Below are positions 34,081 to 46,189 of a stretch of DNA of 64,000 nt, in pieces. Positions within the stretch are counted from its first letter, which is position 1; each line of letters begins with the position of its first letter. The notes beneath the pieces are model-generated. The model was not told where the DNA came from, searched no databases, and saw only the letters and a program-made list of their open reading frames with translations. The DNA is from Parelaphostrongylus tenuis (taxonomy: Eukaryota; Nematoda; Chromadorea; Rhabditida; Metastrongylidae), in contig JAHQIW010004366.1 in NCBI GenBank assembly GCA_019055375.1, forward strand, positions 160,117 through 224,116. Direction: 5' to 3'. Made by a program: the position numbers and the translations under genes.

Positions 34081-34309
34081 TATTTAAAGCCTCACGAGAT
34101 TGGTAGTTTTTCCTGATCGATTGTTCTTCTTTTTCTGCTCGATGGGTCTTAGTGGTTGCTTGTGGCTTGGCAAATACGCCTTCTCCAAAACTTGAACGTA
34201 TTAATTAACGTAACGCTTTTTATATAATCATGTCCTGTATAAAAATGGAAATCTAGGGCAGTAATAAGCGATGACTGATTCACAAAACACCACTAACCGT
34301 GTAATCTAG

Positions 34310-34800
34310 TCTAAGGACTTAGGAATAGAACAGCGAACACATGTGTATTGTAGGGCACTCCTGACAGCATAACTCACTCCAATTTTCAATTCCCTAAGAA
34401 CTGAAGTGAAGAGCTGATGATAGTAGAAAACTACAAAACGTCAGAAAATTGGGAGTGCGCAGAGGACGACTAGCTGCAGTGATAAACGTTTGAGAAAAAA
34501 TGACTGCTTCTTCGTGCCCGATTGACATACTGACCATGAATTTCTGGAACACTTTTAAATGTTCCATCTTTTGTTATCTTTGTGTGGCTTCCACTGCTAG
34601 TCCAAATGTCGTATGAAACTGAACAAATAGAATTGTGATAGTGAGAAAAATGCGGCTACGAAGGCCAATGCAAATCGAAGAGTAGTGGATGTAGGCGAAA
34701 ATCTTCTGCACCAGACTATAGGTCAAGATGTTGCTTTATCCGAATATGGCCTCTTCCAGTCAATGCAATACATTTGAATAGCTGTCGATTTAAATCATTT
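34310..34800. repeat. Dispersed repeat E2, copy 2
   Basis: This is the counterpart of 26975-27440, with blocks ggcactcctgacagcataac, aagagctgatgatagtagaaaac and agtagtggatgtaggcgaa. It lies between units A and B of the long duplicated element. Confidence 0.45.
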
Positions 34801-34869
34801 CATGGGGATAAAAAAGCATGCAGGAGTATTTCGCTTTAAAGGAGTCTAAATTGTCTTTCGAGCAAATTC

Positions 34870-36480
34870 AAAGTCCCATACCATCACAGCGACGCCAGTA
34901 TAGGCTGCTCTTTACGAGGTACAGCGATAGAGCTCACTATACGTGTGCCAACTTTAGCCTACGCCACTGTTACAAGGATGAAGCTCAACTAACGAAGAGA
35001 AAGGGTAGCTAAGATCAACCTATGTTTTTCTTCAGAACAAAAAAAATGAGTAGTTGATTTTTTTATAGCCAGTTTTTATGAATAGTGTGATTCGTATTAC
35101 ATCTTCCATTCGCTGCTGTCTCAGGCAGATCAAATTCCAGCTATCATTGTGCTATGCCGTGAGCATCTTCATATCAAAATAATATGCGATCACCATTTTC
35201 CAACGTCATCAGCGGCAATTTGACATAAATATCTGAGCATTTCTCGAATTTCAGCAAGATAGAGTGCCTATTTTCCCAGTATGCGATTCTGAACCCTATG
35301 GCAAATAACATTGTTGCATTCTGGTGAATATCAATGAAGCAGAAACGATGTGTAGTAAGCTCAACGAGACGGGAACAAATTAGACTACTAACAAGTAGAA
35401 AGAAACTCGATTTATTAGACGTGGTGGGAATGTGAAGTTGATTAGGATGGCCCTTGAGATGGACCTTGTCGGTAGAGCGTAGTAATTTTGCAAAGTTACA
35501 ATTTCGGTTTGAATGCTGATTTATCGTCACTGAAGAAAATTTTGTAATCGGCAAAAGATGGAACATCAATTAAGAGGCTCCAGTACGGTGATTCATAGCC
35601 GAAACAATGCTGTAACTGAAAGAAACGATGAACTGCTTGCCAAAAAATGCTGCAGATTGTGTGTGATACCTTCACATTGGTAGTACTCAGCATTCCTCGA
35701 TCACAAGCGCACTTTAGGAATTGAGGCATCTTCAGATTAGTTTTCAGCTTCTTGTCGATAATGAAGAGACAAAAGAACAGTCGAAGCCACTCGCCGGGCA
35801 AAAACTTTTCATAGGAGTGTTAGTAATCAGTCGATAATTCAGATCTCTGATTAGCACGGAACGTAGCCGGCTTTTTCAAAAGAATGTTGTTTAACGGTGT
35901 AACATTCGCAATAAAACCTGTTTCACATCGACTGCTCAATTCGACAGTTACTCCATTGGAAGCACGAAAACCACACTAACGTGTAGCGAATTTGTTGTAG
36001 TATCAGAGTCAAACGTTTAATCTAGAGTTTCCTCTAAAAGGAGAATCAACTCCTAATCAAACAACAAACATCGCACTTCTTTGAAACCCATATCTACCGA
36101 TCGTGGCCGTCCGCCGTATCGAACACCCTTCGACTGTGAATGAGTTTGTGAAGAACTACTCGAAGGTGTGAAACTTGCTATTATCTTTTCTATTACACTG
36201 CAGAGAAACGCTTGTTTCAAAAATTTAGCACACTTTGAAAATCTTGAAACTTACGCTATCGAATAATTACTAGTAGTCTAAATAAAGAGCTCTGTTTTTC
36301 GATAGAAGCCCATAGCATTTCTTTCTGTAACAACGTCAAAAAAAGTTTTTCTGGAAATCCGGCTACGTGGGGCTGTAGCCAGAGATTTATGCTTTCGAAT
36401 GATTACTAACACATGGTTAGCAAGTGCCCCTGTGAAAGGTGTAACGCCGCTAGTTATGATTGGAATCATAACAAATGCAA
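34870..36480. repeat. Long dispersed element, unit B
   Basis: This is the second copy of the 32490-34080 unit. The minus-strand frame at 35174-35569 keeps 'SSLICSRLVELTTHRFCFIDI', which aligns with 'RSPICSSFVEFVIHLFCFTDI' in unit A. The F1-type right part (35770-36480) ends near ttctggaaatccggctacgtgg...gattactaacacatgg. The divergence between units looks substantial, so this is two old insertions or an old duplication rather than a recent tandem copy. Confidence 0.6.
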
Positions 36481-36554
36481 ACAAGCTGGCAAAAAATGTC
36501 TAGCAAATTTTAGATATAGGTATATTAGAAACATATCATGTACATTCATGCATA

Positions 36555-36960
36555 GTCTTTGAGAATGTTTCTCGCCGTCATTCCTAGGTTTTGTTACGTT
36601 AGATTCCTTTCGTGGGCACAATTCAGCTTAGACGTGTTCGGCGGTATGGCTGCTTTATCAAAGCTGCACGCCCCTAGTTCAAGTTATTTGCCAGAGTACA
36701 TTCACCAGGTAATGAACTACGAGTCTGAGCGAGTTCGCCTCACGACACCTTTTTAGCTGCCTCTAGTCGAACACTTTGTGTTAAGATTTTTTATTTCATT
36801 ATTATAAAGTAAATACGACACTGGCAATGAAGGAATATATAGATATAGCACAGTGAGATAGTATACACTGTAACAATAACCGATTTCGACTAAATGAAAA
36901 CCAAGTCAAGGGGTTCATTAGAGACAGGGGTTTCACAACAAAGACAGAAAATATATTCAT
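36555..36960 (-). mobile_element. Mariner-like relic, right-end fragment
   Basis: On the minus strand 'NVTKPRNDGEKHSQRLC' matches the transposase segment 'NVTKPRKDGEKHSNHRC' of the copy at 7140-8780. A decayed right inverted end follows at 36800-36930 (gtatacactgtaacaataacc). The remainder of the element is missing. Confidence 0.5.
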
Positions 36961-37280
36961 CATTGACTTACGTGAAGTGAACCATGTGCGATCCAGCAGC
37001 ATAGTAATCCACGTAAATGTGAATTCCGAGATTAAGTTGGATACCCTATGGACTAAAGTAGTAAAAAAAAATCGAAATCAAAAAGTCGCTTTTGACATTT
37101 CCTTCTACGGAAAGGTCAATTCGCTTCTTTATTGCACTGTATCATACGCTATAAAACGGGTCTTCCACGTCATCCATCGACGTCGACATAGGTAGTTTCC
37201 ACGCCTAATTAGTCGGTGAATCATGGAGTATTAGCTGGTGATATCTTCATTCTAACGCATGGCACTATATCTGAGAGGAA
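36961..37280. repeat. Second copy of the repeat at 8781-9080
   Basis: It follows the mariner-like right end just as at 8781-9080 and stays open on the plus strand from 36977 to 37195. A shared position in two copies suggests it is part of the same element rather than chance flank. Confidence 0.4.
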
Positions 37281-37581
37281 AAGAGCTGATACGGTAAAGA
37301 AAAATCTCATACCGATACTTGTAATACTTCTGAGCAAATTAGACGTCTATTCATATTTAGAATCCTTTCACTATACGTAAATCGAAATGTTCACTTAGGA
37401 ATATTGCAAAACTTTAGAAAACATAATCGCCATCATTTTTACGCCAGATAAATTATTTTAATGCAAACGAATGCTTCAGGAAAACTAAAATTTTTCTACC
37501 TGCTGATATAACAGCTTTTTCTATCGACTAGATGAGAATTACCTTTAGCTAATTTTGATTAGACTGTGACAAAATGCTTAC

Positions 37582-37740
37582 CATGTTAGTGGAATAGCCA
37601 GTTTTGATTGGCGTAATATATTTGTCGTTCAGGACCAATCTGATTTGCCTTTGTTTTCCTTCATAGAATTTCGGGGAGAGGATAGGATGTGATCTTACGC
37701 ATGGCTTTGACCTCAAATTGATGTTGTATACATAATCCAT
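37582..37740 (-). CDS. Candidate host exon, unknown protein
   Basis: On the minus strand an acceptor-like ttttttcgctggtgcag is followed by 53 open codons. They start 'MDYVYNINLRSKPCVRSHPI' and end 'TGYSTNM' at an excellent donor, ATG|gtaagc (37582/37581). The upstream open sequence (to 37794) reads as a hydrophobic stretch that could instead be a signal peptide of a longer exon. Codon use and composition look coding. I do not recognise the family. Downstream exons may have been displaced or lost among the repeats below 37280. Confidence 0.4.
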
Positions 37741-37799
37741 CTGCACCAGCGAAAAAACGAATATAAAAAACCTCACATGTACTCTCCACTTCAAATAAT

Positions 37800-39520
37800 G
37801 TTCTGAGACGTTCGCAAAGAGAGAGTTTGCCCATCTTCAATGAATTTGAATTAAATCTAAACAGTGCCGGTCAAAACATGATCGTAGCTCTGTGTTTAGT
37901 TAATTACTTTCTCTCTATAGGCGCTTTCCCATTAAAATCAAGTGAGTATGAATACACTTCTGAAAAAGCCTTTCTTTAGTAAGATTTCCTCTCCTTCTGA
38001 GAAAAAAAGGCGTCTTATTTCGTATAGATATCACAAAAAACGCACCGCTTAGGAGGGGTTAAGCAGATATCCACGGCCCTTGAGAGAGAGCTCTTAACTT
38101 TCGCAGTTGGTATCTGTGAAATAGAGCAGGACGGATCGTTGCACCGTAGAAGACAAATTCACCACTTTGTTATCGCTTTTAATACTTGAATATTATGAGG
38201 TCGCTTTGTTTGTACTAAAAAGACACATTTTGCTGAATATGTCAAGCATTTTAATGGCTGCCTATGTATCGGTAAACCCGCAGGTAAAATGTGATCTCCA
38301 ATAATGACATAGCAAGTTTTGAGCCGTTTATGAGATCTGGTATCGCACATACACACTTCAAGGTGGACCATTTCGCCTTTCTAGGCCCACCAGTAGTACG
38401 GTGATTCAAATAAGTCGGCAGCATGGGATGATTCAAATACTTTGGGATCGATTCCTCTTGCCCTGCAAGCAGCCGCCTAAACCAAAAGGTACCGTACTAC
38501 TATGAGCCTGGAAGGGTAAAATGGCCGTCTAATACTGTATAAGTGTCATATTAGGCCTCATAAAATACTCAAAACGTATTGTAATATTATAGATTATCGT
38601 TGTCTTTGGCTAAGGCCTATGTAAATAGTCGAAACTAAAGGTTTAAATAACTTGTGAGGGCCAATTAACTCTCAAGGGGCCACGTGCACCAACTGATGTA
38701 CAATTTCTTTAATGCCTTTCTTGCTAGACAAATGCTCACTTGATTCTGACTTTTGTTTATAGAACGTATAGAGAGGATTTAATTTTTCCTTTGGGTCCTT
38801 AGGTTTTTAGGGTTTTAATTACAGTGTTCTATGTCCTGTGATTTTATAGTCACCGAAAATTCTTCTCGTTCCATGTCAAAAAGCACACATCGATGTTAAG
38901 TGAAAACTCTCTAAATGGTCATGTTCCTTATGCAATTCTTGTTTAAAAAAAAGGGCATGAATTCTCTTTTACAGAGTTAGCACGCAAACGTTTTCCTTGT
39001 AACATTGTTCATGGCGACGTTAACGCTATTTACGCTTGAGTTGCCTGTAGCGTTCAGAGCAGCCGAAAATGCACTACTGAAGAGTAAAGTACGATGAAAC
39101 AGTCTGAAAATTTTTGAACATGCACGGTAGAAAAAATTTTGGCAGCAGATGACAAATCTTATCACAACAAATATGCTTTTTATGACGTGCTGTCGCATGG
39201 CCTCTCCTTCAGTGAGTAATCTGTTACACACAAGGTGAGAGAAAAACAGAAATTCTTAATGTGGTGATGAGAAAGTTCCAAGCAGTTGTTGAGTTCAACT
39301 GAGACTCATGCGCACAAAAGTATGTGGGGAGGGACAGTCTAAGCTACATTTTTAACAAAACTGGCTTTGTTTTTGATTGCTGTTCTCTATTATGTTTCGT
39401 CTTTCTTCGACTCTTCTTCAAATCCTTTGAGCGCTTCCATTTCCTTGCCGATCCGTCCACAACTTCAGAATGTGATTTTCCTTCTCTTCATTCAGATCAC
39501 AAACGTAGGCGAAATTTTCC
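37800..39520. other. Intergenic stretch; weak coding signal at 38251-38436 (minus)
   Basis: The minus-strand frame at 38251-38436 contains 'KWSTLKCVCAIPDLINGSKL', with a gcctag acceptor-like site before it and a possible donor (CGG|gtttac). The overlapping frame at 38159-38371 is also open, so support is weak. The rest is AT-rich without shared repeats. Confidence 0.2.
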
Positions 39521-39524
39521 GCTC

Positions 39525-42115
39525 AAAGTTTGTGGTGAATGAGGATACTAGTATAAGACAATGGTTTACACAACTGCGCATACAACCCCCAAATCCGGCG
39601 AGTCTTCAATGGAACGTTTGTTGATGGATCTGATGGAGGGCCTGTTAGATGAAGGAAGGCACCTTTGAGCCGACAACTGGTAATCAGTTGTTCCCTAGCG
39701 GAAAACTGTGCAGAGCGACCGGAGAGCTGTGCAAAATTGGAATGGTGTGACGACCCAGATAGTTTGATAAGAGGGAAGTGCAGATGTTTTCGACAGCGCA
39801 CGGCTCTGACGTAATTCGGATACGAAGAAGTTCAGAGTTGTTGGAAACTGCAGCAGGAATAAGGGGCTTGCGGACCTCACGACCAGATGACTACCCAAAG
39901 GACTAAACTTACATTTTGTTACTTCTTAGCTCTATATCTGTGAGTTCCTTCTTCAGGTACGTACATATACTCTCCCATTCCGTTGATGAGGTCCCGCTTG
40001 TTTGGTATTGCGTAGTTTGGTACACTGTAGTTCATGTAAATTGTTGAAGCTGTCGGTGTCTGTTGCTTGCGAAAGCTGACGCACCAAAGCGAGCTTTTAG
40101 TTATACAGTGTGGCTAATTGACGCCCCTTGAGGGTCGCACAATGGTAATTGGGCCAGTCTTGTATAAATGAGGTACTTCAATGCAGCATTATTATCGTAC
40201 ATAGTTTTTGAAAATTTTCTTCGCAACAAGTTACCTGCAGTGATTGAGAGTCTTTGTATCGAGAAGTGAGTTTTCCCACGCAAGCAGGATTTCAACAAGG
40301 AGAACTAGGTAGTATCGTCTGACTGCTTCTTATTGTCAACCAACGTTGCTAAACATGGAAAACTCTGAATAGTCCAGTAGATTGCCATCAAATGAAGGAA
40401 GTTTGAACTTTTATAGAATAGAAGCGTCAACAAAACTGAGCAAGGAGTTGCCATGGGAAATTACGGAGTTAACAGTGGTTGTGGGCGGAGACGCCGGTTG
40501 AGGACCTTTCAGAGCTGAGGGAACATTTCTGCCCCGCGATTGATCGAATGTGTCGCATAGGCTCTATAAACATTGCATCAGAGTACAGAGTCGAGAGAAT
40601 TTTATGGGTGATCCAGGTTCTCCACTATAGTGACCGAAGTGCCAATTGTCGCACGATAATTTGCGTGCGTTTCAATGAAGAGGACGTATGAGTTTTTCTC
40701 GTCACTACTAGAATTCAACAAAGTTAACCAATCATGGTGAAGCCTGGTGATCTCGTATGCTTGAGAAAAAAGCGCCTTAAGTGAGCTTTAATCCGGGTAG
40801 AACGATTCAATTTGAGTGTCGTCCAGATGACCGAAGTTGGTTTGTTTGGAGCGGCTCTTTGTTCCATGAAAGCTTTAGTGTGTGACGAAAGATAGCGCTG
40901 AAAAATCTTTTTGAAGAAACCGCTCTGCCGGAGGATAGTGGAACACCCTGGAGCAGACATAGCTGTGAGAGTGGACTTAAGAAATGAAGATCCATCAGAA
41001 AAACGCTGGCTAAGATCCTACCGTGGTCACCAGTTGTTTGGAATTGACTCTGAACTCTTTTGACGTAACTGCAGTTGACACTGACTTGATACTGTAGGTG
41101 TGTAGCACGGGAAGATTGCGCAGGTTCACATTGGATAAACTGGTAATAGATAATAGGATGAGAGGACTGAGTGTGGTAGGACTACAATAACCCTCACGAC
41201 CAACCGCTGACTACAAACTGATGACAGCCGCTAACTGACAACAGTCAGCTGACTTTTCTTTTTCGAATAAAGCTTGTATATGAACCACAAACAAAGAGTT
41301 TGCCAGATGAAGCGCTACACTAAGCCTTCAGTTACATAAAAATCCATGCACAAAAGGGTTAGGTTGAAACTCACAAGGAATCTATTATTCGCATCACATG
41401 GAGAATGGTTTGGAGCATAAAGCGACAAGTACATCAGGCGAAGGGAGCGTAAACACAAAGGACGTTGGCCAGCTGCACATTCGTTCGCCGTCGTCGACAA
41501 CTTGCATAAACTAGAGTGTACTACGTTACGGAATTCCAAACATTGGTGCTGAACGCTGATGGAACGTAGCGCCAGCAAAAAACGAATCACATTCAATGAG
41601 CTTAAGAGGTGGTTTATGTCAGTTATCTAAATGACGACCCTCCTTCATCTACGACTAATGGCGTTTTCGGGAAGGTTTTTACGCGAAAATCGTCGCCGAT
41701 GTGAGTGCGGCTGAAAAAGGCTTCTTTTGAGCTCGAAGTTATGTTAAAGAAAACAAACATTAGAAGTGTTGAGTGTAATACGCATCTCTGCTCATTGTGG
41801 TTGATCCCGCACATCTCTGTAACACCGGCGATGTTACGTTGTTGCTGTTTGTCATCTTGGAGCACATATATCATATGTATTCACTGTACTTGTGTTTCGA
41901 TAATTGTATTATCCTATTATTTGAAATGCACTATTGTTTTTGTTTTCTTAAGCTATATGCGAATATAACATGTTCTCATGAGTCGCAGATTATTCGCTAC
42001 TATTGTTATCAAATGCAGATTGTTGAATAAATGGTGACGAACAAATTATACAGATTAATCGCCTGTGCCATGGTAATGCACGTGAGATATAGTGTGATTC
42101 GATGTGCCAAAGATT
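39525..42115 (+). mobile_element. piggyBac-like transposon relic PB1, interrupted by a 1.5 kb insert
   Basis: Positions 39525-40000 align with PB2 (44895-45450): the MEGLLD(E/Q)GRH region, the degenerate 'DKRD' region and the NYKKNRG-type tail. The alignment resumes at 41540 (gctgaacgctgatggaacgtag...aaacgaatcacattc) and continues through the Cys-rich C-terminus to the 3' untranslated end near 42115. The 40000-41540 segment is absent from the other copies. Stops are frequent. The piggyBac DDD transposase normally cuts and pastes at TTAA; this copy is dead. Confidence 0.7.
40000..41540. other. Unidentified insert inside piggyBac relic PB1
   Basis: The insert has no match elsewhere in the window. 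It holds a 70-residue plus-strand frame at 40479-40691 ('VEDLSELREHFCPAIDRMC...') and 78- and 93-residue minus-strand frames at 40724-40960 and 41315-41596. Composition is less AT-rich than its surroundings. It could be a piece of an LTR retrotransposon or of a host gene; I found no diagnostic motif and no clear terminal repeats. Confidence 0.35.
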
Positions 42116-42119
42116 CAAG

Positions 42120-42345
42120 CATATTATAATGAGAGACAAAGAACCGCCATGAGTAATGGAGGCGGGGCGATGACGGCGAGGCCAGACTTGCTCCGGAGTC
42201 CGTGGCAGGCTACCAGTTATGGGACGCGGTTGCTAAAGCACGAAAGCGCAAGGAAGATGACGGAGTTCCGCAGAGAATGGCGCGCAGCCAATCCGAACAG
42301 CTTTGTCGGGCGAGCAGATTAAGGCAACTAACCACTGCGCCGTTT
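42120..42345 (-). repeat. tRNA-derived SINE, family 2
   Basis: On the minus strand GGCGCAGTGGTTAGTTGCC (A box) begins a segment that continues with ctgttcggattggctgcgcg. The same order is found on the plus strand at 58525-58760. At its tail end both copies join the gtgtgattcgatgtgcc sequence that also forms the 3' end of piggyBac relics here. Confidence 0.55.
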
Positions 42346-42489
42346 GCTTCTCATTCCTTTTCCATTATTTCTCTTGATCAATAGTCCATGTTGCCTAAAG
42401 CCATGTAGCCCCATTGGACAGAATATTACTAAGTGTACTGCTCATTTGCCTTGAGATTATTGGCATTTTGAAGTACTATTCGGTATCTA

Positions 42490-43265
42490 AATGTTAGATG
42501 GCGGCAGATTTTTGATATTTAAGCCGATGTCATTCGCTGGAGAGGGAATTTTCATAGAGATATTAGTAATCAATCGAAAGCTCAAATCTTTGGCTACAAT
42601 TCCACATTGATCGCTTTTTTAAAACACTCTTCAACAACGCTGTGGTTTCCACAGTAGAATTTGTTTCTTACTCGCCTTTCGCCCTCATTTTTACCGCGAG
42701 TATAAATTGCTGGAAGCACGAAAAGCATATCAGTGTGCAGAGAATTTTCCCATAGTAACAAAATCACTCGTTCTTATCTGAAGTTTCCATTGATGCGGTA
42801 AGTAAAAACCCTCAATAAAATGGTAATCGTTACCGCCGCTTTTACGCATAGTGCAGTAGATCACTATAGGGCTACACGGTGCACCAGGACATTGCCTTAC
42901 CAAGAAGTCGCAGCTGTGACGTCCCTTCACACTTCACTTAGTTGGAAATTTTTTCACCGCATTGGCAAATGCTTCAGGTGAAAACACAGGACTGTGATAC
43001 AACGGAAAATTCTCTACGCTCTGATTTGCTTTCATTGCCTCCAGTGATCTATATGCGTTGTGAAAATGAAGGCGAAAGGCAAGTGATAAATAAATTTCTA
43101 TTTTGGACGCTACAACGTTATGAAACTGTGTTGGAAAAACTACCCATGTGGACTCGTAGCAAAAGATTCAAGATTTCTAATAGTTACTAACACTCCTACA
43201 AAAAGTTGCTGTCCAGCGAATGAGATCGGCTTAAAAATTTGTCGCCTTTTAACATATAAGCACTT
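42490..43265. mobile_element. F1 foldback (long terminal inverted repeat) element
   Basis: The left arm (42490-42800) and right arm (42945-43265) are inverted copies: gttagatggcggcagatttttg...aagccgat against ...atcggcttaaaaatttgtcgcc, and cttactcgcctttcgccctc against gaaggcgaaaggcaagtg. Arms of about 300 bases enclose only about 140 bases. No transposase frame is present, so this would be a non-autonomous element moved in trans. Related copies or fragments lie at 21700, 33380, 35770, 48590, 57280 and 57690. Confidence 0.7.
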
Positions 43266-43282
43266 ATCGGTGGACATTTGTT

Positions 43283-43395
43283 GATGTAAACATGTACGTA
43301 TAGTATAAGTAACTGTCATGGGCGCCTCCCTCCGAGCGGTAGGTCCCAGACTCACTTAACCATCCTTAATTGCATTATAGCACGATGCGGCATAC
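43283..43395 (+). repeat. Dispersed repeat R5, copy 1
   Basis: The segment matches the reverse complement of 57535-57670: gatgtaaacatgtac, gtcatgggc, cccagactcacttaaccatccttaattgc and agcacgatgcgg. In both cases it lies beside an F1 foldback element. Confidence 0.5.
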
Positions 43396-44180
43396 GATAC
43401 GACGTAAAACGATAAGAAGAGCATTCTACTCACGAGAATAGCTAAATATTTATCCACCCAGAACATTGTCCATACCTCCAACACCACCGAAGACAGTTCC
43501 CGTGGAAAGTATAATCAACACACAAATTTTGACATAAACTGTCCATCAATGAGAAAATCTTTTAAAACCATAATGCACTGAAGGCGGGTATACGAAGACG
43601 TTTTGATACTGAACAAACTAATAACAGATCTCTATGAAGAGTACAAACATGTCGAGTACCCACGCAGATATCATCTTATTTCTGTAAGAATAAATGTAGG
43701 GAGCTCAGCTGTCTTCTAACGCGCTGAATTCATTGGCACACACTGGATAGGTGATAATGCGAAATATGTTTAGCCGAGTTTTCAGATATGAAAATAAGTG
43801 ACTACCAAGAACTATTTGTAAACCTCGCATCGCTATAGTTTACAGTTTCTTCTTCATGAGCCAAACACGAGGTTGATATACAACAATTATTTGCACAGCT
43901 TACGTTTTCTGGTAACGCTTGCCTTAGAATATAGGAAAATCAGGTTTTTCACAACACGGCAAACAGAACACCTCCATTACTTTAACAAAAAACGCAGACC
44001 CTTAATTTTAATCGCATCAAGAATAAAGAAACTTTCAACGTACTCACCGCGTGCTACGTATTCTTCGACTCTTTCACTGAATTGTTCGAATGGAGACCAG
44101 CCGTATAGAAATCACATGGACTAGTAATGCATCTCTAACACGAAAATCACTGTCATACATAGTACGTCACATCATGTGTC

Positions 44181-44402
44181 TTAGCGAGCTGTGCATTCAT
44201 TTTCAAATTTCAAGTTCCTTATAATATTCCCTGCAAGATTCATGTTTAGATTCGTGGCATTTCCCACGGTGCTTTGAGATCTCACACTTGCTGTTCTGCA
44301 TTCCTGTGCGACGACGGTGATTTCCACTTCAAAATCCACTCCGTTATGTGTTGTGTCGTTGCACGCTGCACAAGAGATTGGGTAAACTGTACCCATACCC
44401 AC
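44181..44402 (-). mobile_element. Penelope-like element relic B (internally deleted GIY-YIG fragment)
   Basis: The minus-strand frame reads 'GTVYPISCAACND', matching the PLE 'GTIYLISCEACGD', and then jumps to 'NGVDFEVEITVVAQECRTAS', matching 'EGADFDVKFTVLAQESKTST'. The intervening YIG motif and following helix (about 35 residues) are deleted. It is a short relic, separate from the dimer at 29302-31636. Confidence 0.7.
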
Positions 44403-44434
44403 GCAATCACTTGCTCCACCGTCAGAGTATAAAA

Positions 44435-44685
44435 AAAAGGTAATGCTTCTCGGCGTTGATCAATTCTTAATGGATGCGCTGTGCATTCGTTTTCAATTTT
44501 TAGTTTCGTTTAAAGGTAATTGAATGCATATCTAGCCACTATGGCTCACAAAGGCCTCTCGCTGAATCAAGTCAGTGCTGCTTGTCGTTCTACGAAAAGC
44601 ACGTGACCCGTCCGCTCCTATTTTACCGACCCCGAGGTATGGTTGGGTTGGTGTGCCGTGAGAGTACTATGAGATCATGACCAAT
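44435..44685 (-). repeat. SINE S1 copy a (head truncated)
   Basis: Shared S1 blocks are present: gatgcgctgtgcattcg, agtcagtgctgctt and accgaccccgagg. The tRNA-like head stops at about the B box, where piggyBac relic PB2 begins. Other copies are at 47685, 49690, 55795, 56165 and 62269. Confidence 0.65.
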
Positions 44686-46189
44686 CTACATGTAGTCAAC
44701 AATGACGACATGTGCACACAGGACAAGCTATCTATAGATATGCAGCTGATGGAAGTAGTGAATACCAACTGCAAAGCTGTCTACAAGCCGAAAGAGATGT
44801 ATGTATCGACAAGTCGGTATAGTACCATTCAGAGCAAGAACCAAGCTCCGCCAGTACGCTCCTTGCAAAAGAAACAGATTCGCTATAAAGCTTTTTAAAG
44901 GTTGCGGTGAATGAGGGTACATGTATAAGACAACGATCTACTCAATTGCTAATACAACCCCCAATCCGGCAAGCCTTTATCGGAACGCGTGGTGATTAAT
45001 TTAATGGAGGGCCTGCTAGATCAAGGAAGACACCTTTACGTTGACAACTGTCACACCAGTGTTCCTCTAATGTAAAAGCTGTTGCAGATGAATACACACC
45101 TGATCAGAACCTGCAAGAAGTGGCGGAAAGCTATGTCAAAGAAATTTATGCAGGTAAATACTGCGTGGAGGCGAGCGAGAGCCGTGCAAAATGGGAGAGG
45201 CGTGATGGCACCTAGGTGCTTTGACAAGAGAGATGCTCGTAAATGCTTTCGACAGCATACGGTAGTGACGCAAATTCGGACGAAGAAGTTCAAAGGTCTT
45301 GAAAACTATACCAAGAATAGAGGTTTGCGGACTTGACGTTACCAGAAGGCTGCCTACTCTCCATTCTTTAAAAGGACTAAAATTGGTGCGTGCATGTTGC
45401 TGCTTCATAGCTTCATAATCTGTAATTCCCTTCTTCAGATGCTGCGTGTCCTCTTTGATTTCGTCTATAACATATTGCTGCTGATAGTTCATAGAACGCA
45501 CTGCGCCAACAAAGAAGGAATCAAATTCACTGAGTTTAAGAAAGCGGTTTCTGTCAGATATTTAGGAGACGATTCTCTTTCAACAACGACTAGCGACGTT
45601 CTCGAAGGGTTTCGCGCTATAACCCCCTCAACATAAGTACTACAAAAAGGTGGCTAAAAATGTTCCTTTTATGCTCAAAAATTATGCTAAACAATAAATA
45701 CTAGATGTGCTAAATGTAAAAACGCATTTCTGCTCAAAGTGTTATTATCCCGCAGATTTCTGCAGTCCTAGCGATGCTACGTAGTTGCCGTTCGTAATTA
45801 AAAAACAGATATTTTACAATCATATATCATTATATCTCTCATTGAAGCAATTCTCGCTGCAACAAAGCTCTCCGAGTTAGACTTCAAGTAACCCTTCGAC
45901 AGCTTAAATCTCAAGTAAATGGTTTTTGAAAATGGCTTCCCAGTGCGTTTTACCAAAGAAAGAATATGAAGCCTTGCGCAGCGCGACACTGGCACCAACC
46001 GCTGCGCTTTGCCGGTATGTGGATAGGATTCTGCAACACTGTCATCGAACCACCGCTCTTTCTCGCTTGTCGGATTAGCAAAATTCAATCTTCTTTCCAT
46101 TGTTATAAACACTATGAGATCCTTTTCAAAAAGCTAAATGTACCATCGGAATTTCCGGGATTTAGGCTATCGAACGGTTACATAAAGTA
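44686..46189 (+). mobile_element. piggyBac-like transposon relic PB2
   Basis: The frames follow the piggyBac order: 'TNLHVVNNDDMCTQDKLSI' and 'VVNTNCKAVYKPKEMYVSTS' (44677-44898), 'LMEGLLDQGRHLYVDNCHTS' (about 45000-45070, containing the second catalytic Asp), a degenerate third-Asp region 'FDKRDARK' (about 45220), the 'VYNILLLIVHRTHCANKEGI' region (45394-45636), and a Cys-rich C-terminus near 45720. The stretch 45800-46189 is the copy's outer part. The first Asp region (normally DES) is frameshifted. A mirror-image copy is PB5 at 51578-53110. Confidence 0.75.
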
